DNA of 64,000 bases from assembly GCF_022096995.1 (NCBI RefSeq), contig NZ_JACXGQ010000001.1, forward strand, positions 186,001 through 250,000. The letters run 5' to 3'. The DNA comes from Yoonia sp. I 8.24. GTDB lineage: Bacteria; Pseudomonadota; Alphaproteobacteria; Rhodobacterales; Rhodobacteraceae. This document shows, piece after piece, positions 8,918 through 17,208 of this stretch (its first letter is position 1; each line of letters opens with the position of its first letter). The notes beneath the pieces were generated by a model that saw only the letters and a program-made list of their open reading frames with translations, was not told the origin of the DNA and searched no databases. The translations under genes and the position numbers were made by a program.

Positions 8918-9379
8918 TTATTCTTCATCCACAATCTCGAACAACGCTGGCACTGCCGGACACGGCACCAACCCGTTGCCCACCACATCAGACAGGCGGG
9001 CTTGATGCAAAAACACGTAGACATGTGCGCTCAGACCTTCCCACAAGCGGTTGGTCAGCGATTGCGCACGCGACCCAGATGCGCCGCCCGATGCGCCTGC
9101 GCCCTTATGCATCGCCGAAACTGTTTCATCGACAGCCCCCAGAATATCGGAAACACGCATTTCAGAGGACGGACGTGACAGACGGTACCCGCCGCCCGGC
9201 CCGCGCACGGAATCGACCAAACCCGCGCGGCGCAGTTTCACAAATAGCTGCTCAAGATAGGGCAATGAAATGTCCTGGCGCTTTGAAATCTCTGTCAAAT
9301 TGACCAATGTATCGGCAGGTTGCAGTGCTAAATCTGCGAGCGCCACCATGGCGTAGCGACCTTTTGTGCTTAATTTCAT
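8918..9379 (-). CDS. iscR: IscR-type Rrf2 regulator with a single cysteine
   Basis: This is a 153-residue Rrf2-family winged-helix repressor that starts MKLSTKGRYAMVALADLAL and has the recognition helix around SLPYLEQLFVKLRRAGLV. It senses Fe-S status and controls the operon that it heads. The three-cysteine cluster site of E. coli IscR is absent: the region HKGAGASGGASGSRAQ (91-106) has none, and the whole protein has only Cys140 (GLVPCPAVP). Single-cysteine IscR proteins are known from Rhodobacter sphaeroides, so it probably still binds a cluster in an unusual way. An Irr-box-like palindrome lies about 95 bases upstream of the start. Confidence 0.92.
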   Translation of the reverse strand: MKLSTKGRYAMVALADLALQPADTLVNLTEISKRQDISLPYLEQLFVKLRRAGLVDSVRGPGGGYRLSRPSSEMRVSDILGAVDETVSAMHKGAGASGGASGSRAQSLTNRLWEGLSAHVYVFLHQARLSDVVGNGLVPCPAVPALFEIVDEE

Positions 9380-9471
9380 CGCAGTTTTCCCTATGCAGAC
9401 GCAATTTCATTGACGGCGCGGCGCTGCGTGATTACTTCACCGTGACCAGATAATGTGGGATCTCCCCCAGA

Positions 9472-9486
9472 TTAGAATCTTTCTAA
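9472..9486. promoter_or_regulatory. Irr box (iron control element) before iscR-suf
   Basis: TTAGAA-TCT-TTCTAA is a perfect 6-bp inverted repeat with a 3-base spacer. It matches the iron control element bound by the heme-dependent regulator Irr in Alphaproteobacteria. It lies in the divergent gap between iscR and the alpha/beta hydrolase gene. On the iscR side a possible -10 TTATCT follows with 18 bases between, so the right half would overlap the -35 region. Whether Irr activates or represses here cannot be told. Confidence 0.75.
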
Positions 9487-9543
9487 GGTGCCTGAGCATT
9501 TTCGTCAACAATGCTATTGGCTCCGCAGCAGCGACGGAACACT

Positions 9544-10197
9544 ATGCCCGAAGTTATTTTCCCCGGACCAGAAGGACGCCTTGAAGGGCGTTACCACCCT
9601 CAAAAAGACCGCGACGCACCAATCGCGATCGTCTTGCATCCGCATCCGCAGTTTGGCGGCACGATGAACAACCGGGTTGTCTATAATCTGCACTACGCAT
9701 TTTATAACATGGGCTTTACGGTTTTGCGGTTTAACTTCCGTGGTGTGGGTCGCTCTCAGGGTGAATATGATCAAGGGGTTGGCGAATTGTCTGATGCCGC
9801 CTCCGCGCTGGATTACCTCCAATCGATGAACAACAATTCTAAGCATTGCTGGGTTGCGGGTTTCTCATTCGGGGCATGGATCGGCATGCAGCTTTTGATG
9901 CGCCGCCCTGAAATCACCGGGTTTATCTCGGTCAGCCCACCTGCCAATATGTATGACTTCAGCTTTCTTGCACCCTGCCCTTCTTCGGGATTGATCATCA
10001 ACGGATCAAACGACCGGGTCGCACCACCTGCGGACACTGTGAGCCTTGTGAATAAGTTGCACGAACAAAAAGGCATCACTGTCACCCATGATGAAATGCA
10101 GGGCGCGGGCCACTTCTTTGAAGAACCGCATATGGACCCTATGATTGACACCGTCAAAACCTATGTGCGGCGGCGTCTGACTGAAAACACACGGTAA
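9544..10197 (+). CDS. small alpha/beta hydrolase
   Basis: This 217-residue single-domain alpha/beta hydrolase has the oxyanion segment LHPHPQFGGTMNNRV, typical of a widespread small-hydrolase family, FNFRGVGRSQGEYDQG, the nucleophile elbow GFSFGAW (serine), the aspartate region NGSNDRVAPP and the histidine GAGHFFEE. All three catalytic residues are therefore present. The natural substrate is unknown. The ATG at 9544 is preferred because the family begins PEVIFPGPEGRLEGRY at this point; an upstream in-frame ATG at 9511 adds eleven unrelated residues. The start of the next gene is five bases away. Confidence 0.85.
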   Translation: MPEVIFPGPEGRLEGRYHPQKDRDAPIAIVLHPHPQFGGTMNNRVVYNLHYAFYNMGFTVLRFNFRGVGRSQGEYDQGVGELSDAASALDYLQSMNNNSKHCWVAGFSFGAWIGMQLLMRRPEITGFISVSPPANMYDFSFLAPCPSSGLIINGSNDRVAPPADTVSLVNKLHEQKGITVTHDEMQGAGHFFEEPHMDPMIDTVKTYVRRRLTENTR

Positions 10198-10201
10198 TCC
10201 C

Positions 10202-10603
10202 ATGGCTGACTCGTATCTGGATCAAGTTGCAGACGAACTCGCGGATCTGGCGCTTGCTGATCAGGCCGCCTCTGGTGATATTGGGATCACCGAAACGATC
10301 GGTAACCTATTGGGGGCTTCGTCACAAACCTTGCAAGAGGCGTTTTTGACCGCGGTGCGTGTCCGCCGTGCCGAAGCGCGCGCACGCGCGCTGCTAGCCG
10401 AACGCGAAGCCAACAACTACCAAGATGGTCCCGCCCCCAAAGCAGCCCCGCTACAAGGCCTTTCAGACGAAGAAAAAGAAGCGCAGCTTGACGAAGAAGT
10501 CGCTGATCTTTGGGGTGGCACCGTTAAACCATCACCTGAAGACGAAAAACCTGAACCTGATCCTGAACCCTCCGTGAATATGCCACGCCGTGTGAAACGC
10601 TAG
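10202..10603 (+). CDS. acidic, charged hypothetical protein
   Basis: I do not recognise this 133-residue protein. The N-terminal two thirds are helical and leucine/alanine rich (YLDQVADELADLALADQAAS, then an arginine-rich helix with VRVRRAEARARALLAEREAN). The C-terminus is a disordered proline/glutamate tail ending MPRRVKR. It lies four bases after the hydrolase gene and abuts the HD-domain gene directly, so the three form an operon. No signal peptide or membrane helix is seen. It may be an adaptor or structural protein; no function can be assigned. Confidence 0.8.
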   Translation: MADSYLDQVADELADLALADQAASGDIGITETIGNLLGASSQTLQEAFLTAVRVRRAEARARALLAEREANNYQDGPAPKAAPLQGLSDEEKEAQLDEEVADLWGGTVKPSPEDEKPEPDPEPSVNMPRRVKR

Positions 10604-11191
10604 ATGACCGATAGGATCAACGCGCAGCTTGCGTTTTTGACCGAGGCCGACAAGCTCAAATCCACCCTGCGTGCAACCACGCTGTGTGACGGGTCGCGCC
10701 GTGAAAACTCGGGTGAACATAGCTGGCATATTGCGCTTTACGCGATGGTCATGGCCGAACATGCGGCCCGTCCGGTACAGGTCAACCGGGTCATTAAGAT
10801 GCTGTTGATCCACGATATTGTTGAGATTGACGCCGGCGATGCACCGATCCATGGCGATCATGATCCCGTCGCCCAAGATGCGATTGAACAGCGCGCAGCT
10901 GACCGTATTTTTGGCCTGCTCCCCCATGATCAAGCTACAGAATTTCGTGCCCTTTGGGATGAATTCGAAGCCGCGCAAACGGATGATGCGATATTCGCAA
11001 AATCCATCGACCGCGTGCAGCCGGTCATCGCGAACCTAGAAACCGGCGGTGGCACTTGGCCCGCATATAATGTCACGCCTGCACAGCTAGAGACCCGCGT
11101 CGGCAGCAAGGTCGCGCGTGGCGCGCCAGCAATTTGGGAAGCGCTGAAAGCACGTATCGCAACTTGGTTCGCGCATAATCCACCCACCTAG
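10604..11191 (+). CDS. HD-domain phosphohydrolase (YfbR/HDDC2-like)
   Basis: This 195-residue protein has the metal-binding residues of HD hydrolases: histidine in GEHSWHIALY, the HD doublet in LLIHDIVEIDAGD, and a later aspartate in AKSIDRVQPV. The closest known group is YfbR/HDDC2, 5'-nucleotidases acting on deoxynucleoside monophosphates. It starts immediately after the preceding stop (TAGATG) and closes the three-gene unit. The 77-base gap that follows, before the accessory cassette, holds a possible -35 TTGACC but no convincing -10. Confidence 0.85.
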   Translation: MTDRINAQLAFLTEADKLKSTLRATTLCDGSRRENSGEHSWHIALYAMVMAEHAARPVQVNRVIKMLLIHDIVEIDAGDAPIHGDHDPVAQDAIEQRAADRIFGLLPHDQATEFRALWDEFEAAQTDDAIFAKSIDRVQPVIANLETGGGTWPAYNVTPAQLETRVGSKVARGAPAIWEALKARIATWFAHNPPT

Positions 11192-11268
11192 GCTTTCAAA
11201 TATTCTTGACCCAAGGGAATTTGCAACTGTAGGCTGCGCCTATTCTTCTGCCATTTTTCGGGACGCAT

Positions 11269-11970
11269 ATGCCCAAATCCGCCAAGATTTCATTTGTACT
11301 TGCTGATGCGCAAGTTCAGCAGCCCGTCACCAAATTTGGCGGGCAGCCCGTGTGGATCGGCGCGCCAACCTGGCCGATTGATGATGAATTCGGCGAACAG
11401 ATGATCTTTGTCGCACAGTTTGCGCTTACACCCGATCTTTTTCCCGGCAGCAAAGAAAGCGTGGTCTATCTTTTTGTGGCAGCCTCCGAACCCGTGACGA
11501 CCGACACAACAACCTGTATTGTGCAATCTGCACATGCAGCCATTCCAGCCACGTGCAAAACCACCCCCGAATTAACCGGCCCCAGCGTGATCACCCTGAG
11601 GGATGAGGTCGAAGAACAGCTTGAATACGCCGTCACATTGCAGACCGTGGACGAACCTACTGTTGCCCTTGCAGACCGATTTACGAAATCGGAATTGTCG
11701 CTCAAAGATGGCTATCAGTTTCGCCATACGGCCCTTGCTGGGTGCAAGCTGGCGGGTCAACCTATTTATGTCGAACAGCAACAGGCCCCTGAATATTTCC
11801 GCAACCCTGATTGGGTTCACATCTGCCAGCTCGCGCCCGATCACGGGTATTTCGCCCAGTTTCAGCCCAACTTTTACCCCTTCGTACTTGAGCTGGGCGA
11901 GTATGGGCTTCTAAATGTGTTCATCAACACCGACGGCACGCGCGCTGTGGCCTATGTGCAGTCACTATGA
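11269..11970 (+). CDS. YwqG/DUF1963-like protein, partner of the nuclease gene
   Basis: This 233-residue protein resembles the YwqG (DUF1963) fold at its N-terminus, with KFGGQPVWIGAPTWP followed by MIFVAQFAL. This is the proline/glycine and FxAQ pattern of that family. A second related half ends with FYPFVLELGEYGLLNVFIN. No signal peptide is visible. Its stop overlaps the start of the putative nuclease gene by four bases, so the two are coupled. YwqG-like proteins have no settled function. By position it could be an immunity or chaperone partner of the downstream protein, which is an inference only. GGGAC before the ATG is a fair ribosome site. Confidence 0.65.
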   Translation: MPKSAKISFVLADAQVQQPVTKFGGQPVWIGAPTWPIDDEFGEQMIFVAQFALTPDLFPGSKESVVYLFVAASEPVTTDTTTCIVQSAHAAIPATCKTTPELTGPSVITLRDEVEEQLEYAVTLQTVDEPTVALADRFTKSELSLKDGYQFRHTALAGCKLAGQPIYVEQQQAPEYFRNPDWVHICQLAPDHGYFAQFQPNFYPFVLELGEYGLLNVFINTDGTRAVAYVQSL

Positions 11971-13481
11971 GCCTGCAGCAGCATCAACCTCGTAAACATA
12001 ATCCCCCCGCACCCAATCGGGTCACGCCGCACCCTAAGGGTGCACTGCAAGATGCAGCAGATCACTCCCCGGCACATGCGCATTTGACGGCACTGCAACG
12101 GATGGCCGATACGCGGCAGCTTGCGCAGGATGACACGCGAGAGGATGTGACCGACAAGACAAAATCGCCCGAGGAAACGCAGCCCCCTGACGCCGCGTAC
12201 TCCGATCCGACATCGCCAGACGCCCCGGCCGACCTGCGCAAACGTGCCGCCGCCGATAAGCTAAAGGATTTGATGGCTGGCGCGGCCCAAACCAAAGACA
12301 GTCTGACCAAGCTCTTACAGGTGGTTGCCGACCGATTTCATCTTAGCGCCGCGCGTGTTGAAGGCGAAGGTAAGACCGCAAAGGTAGCGCTATATGCATC
12401 ACCCGCCCTGTTTATTCCGCTAACAACTGCCCCGATCAGCGGTCAGTTTGCGGGAGCGACCGCCGCCGGGCGCACTTCGGTCGCGAACGGCGATTACATC
12501 CGTGCGACCAATTACGATGGCCCGTTCGAAGCCCCCGGAAAACAAGCTTTTGACCAAATTGAGTCCCGATTCAATGGCGTACCTACATTTGCTTCGACGC
12601 CCGCGACCGTTTCAGCTGGCTCAAAAAAGAAGAAGAAAGGCGACGGTTCGGCACTCGCATCCACCGTTCCCAATAATCCCGGGTCAGAAGGGCTTTGGAC
12701 CCAATACGAAGCTGGCACCTATATGCGCGCAGGCACGGTAGAGGCGCTTACAAGCGTAAAACGCGGCGCGGGACGCTCAGGGACGGGTGAGACCATCTTT
12801 GGCCGATTTGGTTACGACGAAGAGGTGATCCTGTCAGGGATGGGCGGTTTTTATAATGGTGGCCATATGGTTGGTGATCAGCTGATGGATAGCAAGAAAG
12901 CCTTTAGCCTCTACGAAGATTGGAACCTCGTCCCGCAAGTCGCGACGTTCAACTCACCTGTCTATACCAGCGCGCTTGAAAATCCGATTGTGCGCGCCGT
13001 GGAGGCCGGGGCGCAAATCAGATACACTGTGCGGGTCCAATATCCTGATAGCACCTATACAGTTTTACCTTCGGTGCTGATCGCCCGGCTATATGCTGCG
13101 ACGGACAGCTACCGCACCCATGTCGAAGCTGCGCTCACTTATGACCCGACACTCAATGCGCCCTTTACATTTCGGCGGCGCGTCCCCGGATTTTGGCAAG
13201 CCACGGCCGAGGTTGTCACGGGCCCTAATATCAGTTCTGGCAACATTAAGGAGCGATTTACCGAAATCTACGATGATGACGCGACCAAAGTCGCGGCTGG
13301 TGCAACCTATACCCCTACCGGTTTTGAACGCGTGCGCTACATGCTCGAAACCGACGACGACGGAACTGGATATACTGTTTCAACGGGCCCGCAGCCTGTC
13401 GATGGGGTTTTTGGCAAATCCTACGACTATGATGATCAGGCGAAGGTACAGATGACGGCGCGCCAAAAGACGCTTTCTTAG
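11967..13481 (+). CDS. candidate secreted nuclease effector (HNH/NUC-like domain)
   Basis: This is a 504-residue protein without a signal peptide. Residues 1-110 are disordered and proline rich, with HLTALQRMADTRQLAQ (39-54) recalling N-terminal segments of proteins loaded into contractile injection systems. A five-lysine run lies at 220-224. Residues 293-350 contain GGHMVGDQL (His300), DWNLVPQVATFN (Asn329) and SPVYTSALENPI, the order of motifs in DNA/RNA non-specific endonucleases with a beta-beta-alpha-metal site (Endonuclea_NS_2-like). The C-terminal 150 residues are unassigned. It is translationally coupled to the YwqG-like gene. The nuclease call rests on motif reading, and an export route is not seen in this window. 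Confidence 0.6.
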   Translation: MSLQQHQPRKHNPPAPNRVTPHPKGALQDAADHSPAHAHLTALQRMADTRQLAQDDTREDVTDKTKSPEETQPPDAAYSDPTSPDAPADLRKRAAADKLKDLMAGAAQTKDSLTKLLQVVADRFHLSAARVEGEGKTAKVALYASPALFIPLTTAPISGQFAGATAAGRTSVANGDYIRATNYDGPFEAPGKQAFDQIESRFNGVPTFASTPATVSAGSKKKKKGDGSALASTVPNNPGSEGLWTQYEAGTYMRAGTVEALTSVKRGAGRSGTGETIFGRFGYDEEVILSGMGGFYNGGHMVGDQLMDSKKAFSLYEDWNLVPQVATFNSPVYTSALENPIVRAVEAGAQIRYTVRVQYPDSTYTVLPSVLIARLYAATDSYRTHVEAALTYDPTLNAPFTFRRRVPGFWQATAEVVTGPNISSGNIKERFTEIYDDDATKVAAGATYTPTGFERVRYMLETDDDGTGYTVSTGPQPVDGVFGKSYDYDDQAKVQMTARQKTLS

Positions 13482-13579
13482 CCTGTTGTATTTAAAATCG
13501 GCGCGAAATCCCGCGCAGCCCCTATACAAATGCGTCATGTCGGCGTAGTGCGCACGCTTACCCGCCAGAAAGCCTTCCG

Positions 13580-15715
13580 ATGACAACGATGATCCAGACC
13601 CTTGCCGATGCCCTAGCCAAACAAGGCTATACAGATTTGACCCCCGTCCAAGAGGCGGTCACCGCGCCCGAATTGGAAGGCCAAGACTTGCTTGTCTCGG
13701 CCCAGACCGGATCAGGGAAAACCGTTGGTTTCGGGCTCGCGATTGGGCCGACAATCTTGGGCGAAGATGGCCATTTCGGCCCTGCGGGTCGCCCGCTTGC
13801 GCTGGTGATCGCACCAACACGCGAACTGGCCTTGCAGGTGAAACGCGAATTGCAGTGGCTTTATGCAGGTGCAGGCGTGACGATGGCCTCGACCGTTGGT
13901 GGGATGGATATGCGCGACGAACGCCGCGCTTTGGATCGCGGGGCACATATCGTTGTGGCCACCCCAGGCCGGCTCAAAGATCACATCATGCGCGGCAGCC
14001 TTGATATGTCAGACATGCGCGCAATCGTCTTGGACGAAGCCGACGAAATGCTTGACCTTGGGTTCCGCGAAGATCTCGAATTCATTTTGGGCGAAGCGCC
14101 TGAAACCCGCCGCACGCTGATGTTCTCGGCGACTGTGCCGCCAATGATTGCAAAGCTTGCGAAATCCTATCAGCGCGATTCCATCCGGGTCGCCACCGCA
14201 ACCAAAGAAAAGCAGCACAGCGATATTGAATACCGCGCGTTGACCGTCGCGAACCACGACATTGACGCGGCGATCATCAACTGCTTGCGGTTTTATGATG
14301 CCCCGAATGCGATCGTGTTCTGTAACACGCGCGCCTCGGTCACACGTTTGACAACACGGCTTTCAAACCGTGGCTTTGCGACGGTGGCTTTGTCGGGTGA
14401 GCTGTCACAAAATGAACGTTCACACGCGTTGCAAGCCATGCGCGATGGGCGCGCACGCGTTTGTGTGGCCACAGATGTTGCCGCCCGCGGGATTGACCTG
14501 CCCAATCTTGAATTGGTGATCCACGCTGAATTGCCGACCAATGCAGAAACATTGCTGCACCGCTCTGGCCGGACGGGTCGTGCGGGCCGCAAGGGTATTT
14601 CAGCGCTGATCGCACCCGCAAAAATGCGCCGCCGTGCTGAAAACCTGCTCAAGTGGGGCAAGCTGACCGCGACATGGGCTGTGCCGCCCACCGCCGATGA
14701 GGTCAAAGCACGCGACGAAGAACGCCTGTTGCAAGATCCCGTTTGGTCAGAAGATTTCAGCGAGAGCGAACAGGAATTCGCGACCCGCCTGCTCGCGCAA
14801 CATGCGCCCGAAAAAATCGCCGCCGCGTATTTGCGTCTTTACGCAGGCAAGCAATCCGCGCCAGAGCATTTGTCCGAATATAAGGACGGTCCACAGCGCG
14901 GCGAACGCGGTGACCGCCCCGAACGCGCCCCGCGCGAGCATAAGGCATTCGGCCCGTCCAAATGGTTCAGCGTCGATGTTGGCCGCGAAGGCAAGGCCGA
15001 AGCGCGTTGGTTGCTGCCAATGATCTGCAAGGCCGGCGGGATCACCAAGAATGAAATCGGGGCGATCCGCATTCAGCCGAATGAAACCTTCGTAGAGATT
15101 GCAGAACCCGCGGTTGCTGGGTTCCTCAAGGCCGTTGGCGGCGATATGAAGCTCGAAAATCAGGCTAATTTGACCGCACTTGATGGCGCACCACAGCTGG
15201 GCGAACGTGGACCGCGTAAAACCAAACGCGACTATGATGATCGGTCCAAGCGTGATTTTGGCGACAAACCTAAACGCGACTATGGCGATAAACCAAAACG
15301 CGATTTCGGTGACAAACCTAAACGTGCAGCCCCGCGTGATCGTGGCGCCCCACCCCCATCATCACAGCATGATGTCGCGGCGATCCAGCCCGTACCGGGT
15401 GCCGCAGATGATTATGCGGCACGCAAGCCGCGCCACAAACCGGCCCGCAAGGATCACGGTGACGCGCTTGTCGCGAAACGCGGAAAGCCGCCTTACAAAG
15501 CGAAATCTGACGGTGGGAAGCCCCCTTACAAGGGTAAATCCGATGGTGGCAAGCCAGCGTTCAAAGGCAAATCTGACGGCGCAAAGCCCGGATACAAAGG
15601 TAAATCCGATGGCGGCAAGCCAGGTGCAGGTAAACCGCGCACCAAGGCGAATGACACGTCAAAACGCTTTACGCCGCCCGGTGGTAAAAGCAAACCACGC
15701 AAACCACGTGGGTAA
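13580..15715 (+). CDS. DEAD-box RNA helicase with DbpA-type RNA-binding domain and repetitive tail
   Basis: This 711-residue protein unwinds structured RNA with ATP. All core motifs are present: Gln24 (Q motif), AQTGSGKT (41-48), PTRELA, TPGR, DEAD (152-155), SAT (183-185), ATDVAARGID and HRSGRTGRAG. A DbpA/CsdA-like RNA-binding domain follows (KWFSVDVGREGKAEARWLLP to IRIQPNETFVEI), which suggests an rRNA or ribosome-assembly substrate. The last 170 residues are low-complexity and basic, with two repeat types, KRDF/YGDKP and K(P)PYKGKSDGG. These probably bind RNA electrostatically. Cold or general expression cannot be judged from the sequence. Confidence 0.93.
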   Translation: MTTMIQTLADALAKQGYTDLTPVQEAVTAPELEGQDLLVSAQTGSGKTVGFGLAIGPTILGEDGHFGPAGRPLALVIAPTRELALQVKRELQWLYAGAGVTMASTVGGMDMRDERRALDRGAHIVVATPGRLKDHIMRGSLDMSDMRAIVLDEADEMLDLGFREDLEFILGEAPETRRTLMFSATVPPMIAKLAKSYQRDSIRVATATKEKQHSDIEYRALTVANHDIDAAIINCLRFYDAPNAIVFCNTRASVTRLTTRLSNRGFATVALSGELSQNERSHALQAMRDGRARVCVATDVAARGIDLPNLELVIHAELPTNAETLLHRSGRTGRAGRKGISALIAPAKMRRRAENLLKWGKLTATWAVPPTADEVKARDEERLLQDPVWSEDFSESEQEFATRLLAQHAPEKIAAAYLRLYAGKQSAPEHLSEYKDGPQRGERGDRPERAPREHKAFGPSKWFSVDVGREGKAEARWLLPMICKAGGITKNEIGAIRIQPNETFVEIAEPAVAGFLKAVGGDMKLENQANLTALDGAPQLGERGPRKTKRDYDDRSKRDFGDKPKRDYGDKPKRDFGDKPKRAAPRDRGAPPPSSQHDVAAIQPVPGAADDYAARKPRHKPARKDHGDALVAKRGKPPYKAKSDGGKPPYKGKSDGGKPAFKGKSDGAKPGYKGKSDGGKPGAGKPRTKANDTSKRFTPPGGKSKPRKPRG

Positions 15716-15722
15716 AATCATC

Positions 15723-15760
15723 TTCAGCCGCGCCCCTATAAGGTGCGGCTGAATTCTTCT
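15723..15760 (+). terminator. intrinsic terminator after the helicase gene
   Basis: TTCAGCCGC (15723-15731) pairs perfectly with GCGGCTGAA (15745-15753) over nine base pairs with a 13-base loop. A T-rich tail, TTCTTCT, follows. It starts seven bases after the helicase stop. Confidence 0.6.
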
Positions 15761-15794
15761 GGGCATCCGCGCGGCCCCTGCATAAACTGCCCCC

Positions 15795-16121
15795 ATGACA
15801 GCGCTGACATCCATCAAAAATATCGGTCCCGCGTTTGAAAAATCGCTGACAACTGCGGGTATTACCACTGCGGAACAACTTCGCGATTTGGGCGCAGATG
15901 CGGCCTATCAGCGTTTGCTTGAAAACGGCAGCCGCCCGCATTTCATCGGCTACTATGTCTTGCACATGGCCCTTCAGGGTCGCCCGTGGAACGACTGTAA
16001 AGGCGAAGAAAAGAAAGCTCTGCGCGCCTCTTTTGACAAGATTGTCGTTGGGAGCTTTGACACGCAACGCTCTAAACTAGAACAATTTTTAGACCAAATC
16101 GGTGTGGTTGATCGGACTTAA
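15795..16121 (+). CDS. TfoX C-terminal domain protein
   Basis: This 108-residue protein consists of the TfoX/Sxy C-terminal domain alone, a helix-hairpin-helix-like fold. It opens LTSIKNIGPAFEKSLTTAGI and contains EQLRDLGADAAYQRLLENG. In gamma-proteobacteria the full TfoX activates competence genes; stand-alone C-terminal domains have no established role. The final 25 residues (TQRSKLEQFLDQIGV) are an extra helix. It has no clear operon partner and lies between the helicase terminator and a DUF4112 gene. Confidence 0.85.
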   Translation: MTALTSIKNIGPAFEKSLTTAGITTAEQLRDLGADAAYQRLLENGSRPHFIGYYVLHMALQGRPWNDCKGEEKKALRASFDKIVVGSFDTQRSKLEQFLDQIGVVDRT

Positions 16122-16166
16122 GTAAACACCCTTCACATTTATGTGCGAATCGTGTATGTTAATGTC

Positions 16167-16589
16167 ATGAACATTGAACAAGATATTAATTTTGAACTGT
16201 CCCGCCTGCGTAAAACAGCATGGCGCATGGACGCATTATTCTACATCCCGCGCACCAATATTACGGTTGGTCTCGACAACGTCTTGGGCCTTGTGCCCGT
16301 TGTCGGTGACATTGCGGCGCTGATCCCATCTGTATGGATGATTAAACAGGCGCACCGTCTGGGGGCCACGCCGGGCACATTGGTCTATATGGGGCTGAAT
16401 ACGTTAGCCGATTTTGTGATCGGTAGTATTCCGATTATCGGTGATATTTTCGACGCGCTCTACAACGCCAATATCCGCAACTACCGCGCCCTAGAGGTAA
16501 ATTTGAACAAAAAAGCCGCCCGCGCCAAAGAGGTGCGGACGGCCTCAAAAGATCTCGGCTGGGCGAACCCTAACCTACTGGCGGATTAG
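16167..16589 (+). CDS. DUF4112 membrane protein
   Basis: This 140-residue protein has the DUF4112 pattern: a basic N-terminus ([16 protein letters not shown]), then [20 protein letters not shown] and the related repeat [21 protein letters not shown]. The two GxxPxxGD hairpins are characteristic of the family, whose function is unknown. The ATG at 16167 gives the family N-terminus MNIEQDIN; a GTG at 16143 would add eight residues. No good ribosome site precedes either, and TATGTT just upstream may be a -10 box, implying a very short leader. Its last four bases overlap the end of ndk on the other strand. Confidence 0.8.
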   Translation: MNIEQDINFELSRLRKTAWRMDALFYIPRTNITVGLDNVLGLVPVVGDIAALIPSVWMIKQAHRLGATPGTLVYMGLNTLADFVIGSIPIIGDIFDALYNANIRNYRALEVNLNKKAARAKEVRTASKDLGWANPNLLAD

Positions 16590-17008
16590 CCAACCAGTTC
16601 AAGACCTGAGAAGAAGAATGCGATTTCTTCTGCAGCTGTTTCTGGCGCATCTGACCCGTGAACAGAGTTTTCGCCGATTGAAAGTGCGAACTCTTTACGG
16701 ATTGTGCCTTCTGCGGCGTCGGCTGGGTTTGTGGCGCCCATTACTTCGCGGTTTTTCGCGATCGCGTCTTCGCCTTCAAGAACCTGAACAACGATTGGCT
16801 CAGAGATCATGAATTCACACAGTTCGCCAAAGAAAGGGCGCTCAGAGTGGACACCGTAGAATTGCTGGGCTTGGGCCAGTGTCATTTGAATGCGCTTGGA
16901 TGCAACGATACGCAGGCCTGCGTCTTCAAATTTCGCAGCGATTTTGCCGGTCAGGTTACGTTTTGTGGCGTCAGGTTTGATGATTGAGAATGTGCGCTGG
17001 ATTGCCAT
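16586..17008 (-). CDS. ndk: nucleoside diphosphate kinase
   Basis: Ndk transfers the gamma-phosphate of ATP to NDPs through a phosphohistidine, keeping NTP and dNTP pools balanced. The 140-residue length is typical. Lys11 in [13 protein letters not shown] binds phosphate, and His117 in [12 protein letters not shown] is the phosphorylated residue. The gene is monocistronic, facing the DUF4112 gene with a four-base 3' overlap. The 200-base gap upstream (17009-17208) contains the divergent promoters of ndk and the next gene and no convincing coding sequence. Confidence 0.97.
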   Translation of the reverse strand: MAIQRTFSIIKPDATKRNLTGKIAAKFEDAGLRIVASKRIQMTLAQAQQFYGVHSERPFFGELCEFMISEPIVVQVLEGEDAIAKNREVMGATNPADAAEGTIRKEFALSIGENSVHGSDAPETAAEEIAFFFSGLELVG

Positions 17009-17208
17009 GATATAAGGTCTTTCATTGCATGGGGTTTACGTTGTGGCACCCCCTAACATGGGCTGTGCGATGTGAAAAGAGGTAGTGAATATAAGCAGCA
17101 AATTCTTGTTGCTCTGCGCCGTCTCGCTTGCACAGATGCGGACCATCGCTCACAACGATGTCAGGCAGCCTATGATGCGACCCGGAAACCCCAACTCAAA
17201 GCGACCCA

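Noticed and set aside
15223-15640. Tandem DNA repeats resembling a repeat array
   Set aside because: The repeats are in frame and encode the basic tail of the helicase; spacers are not unique, so this is no CRISPR array.
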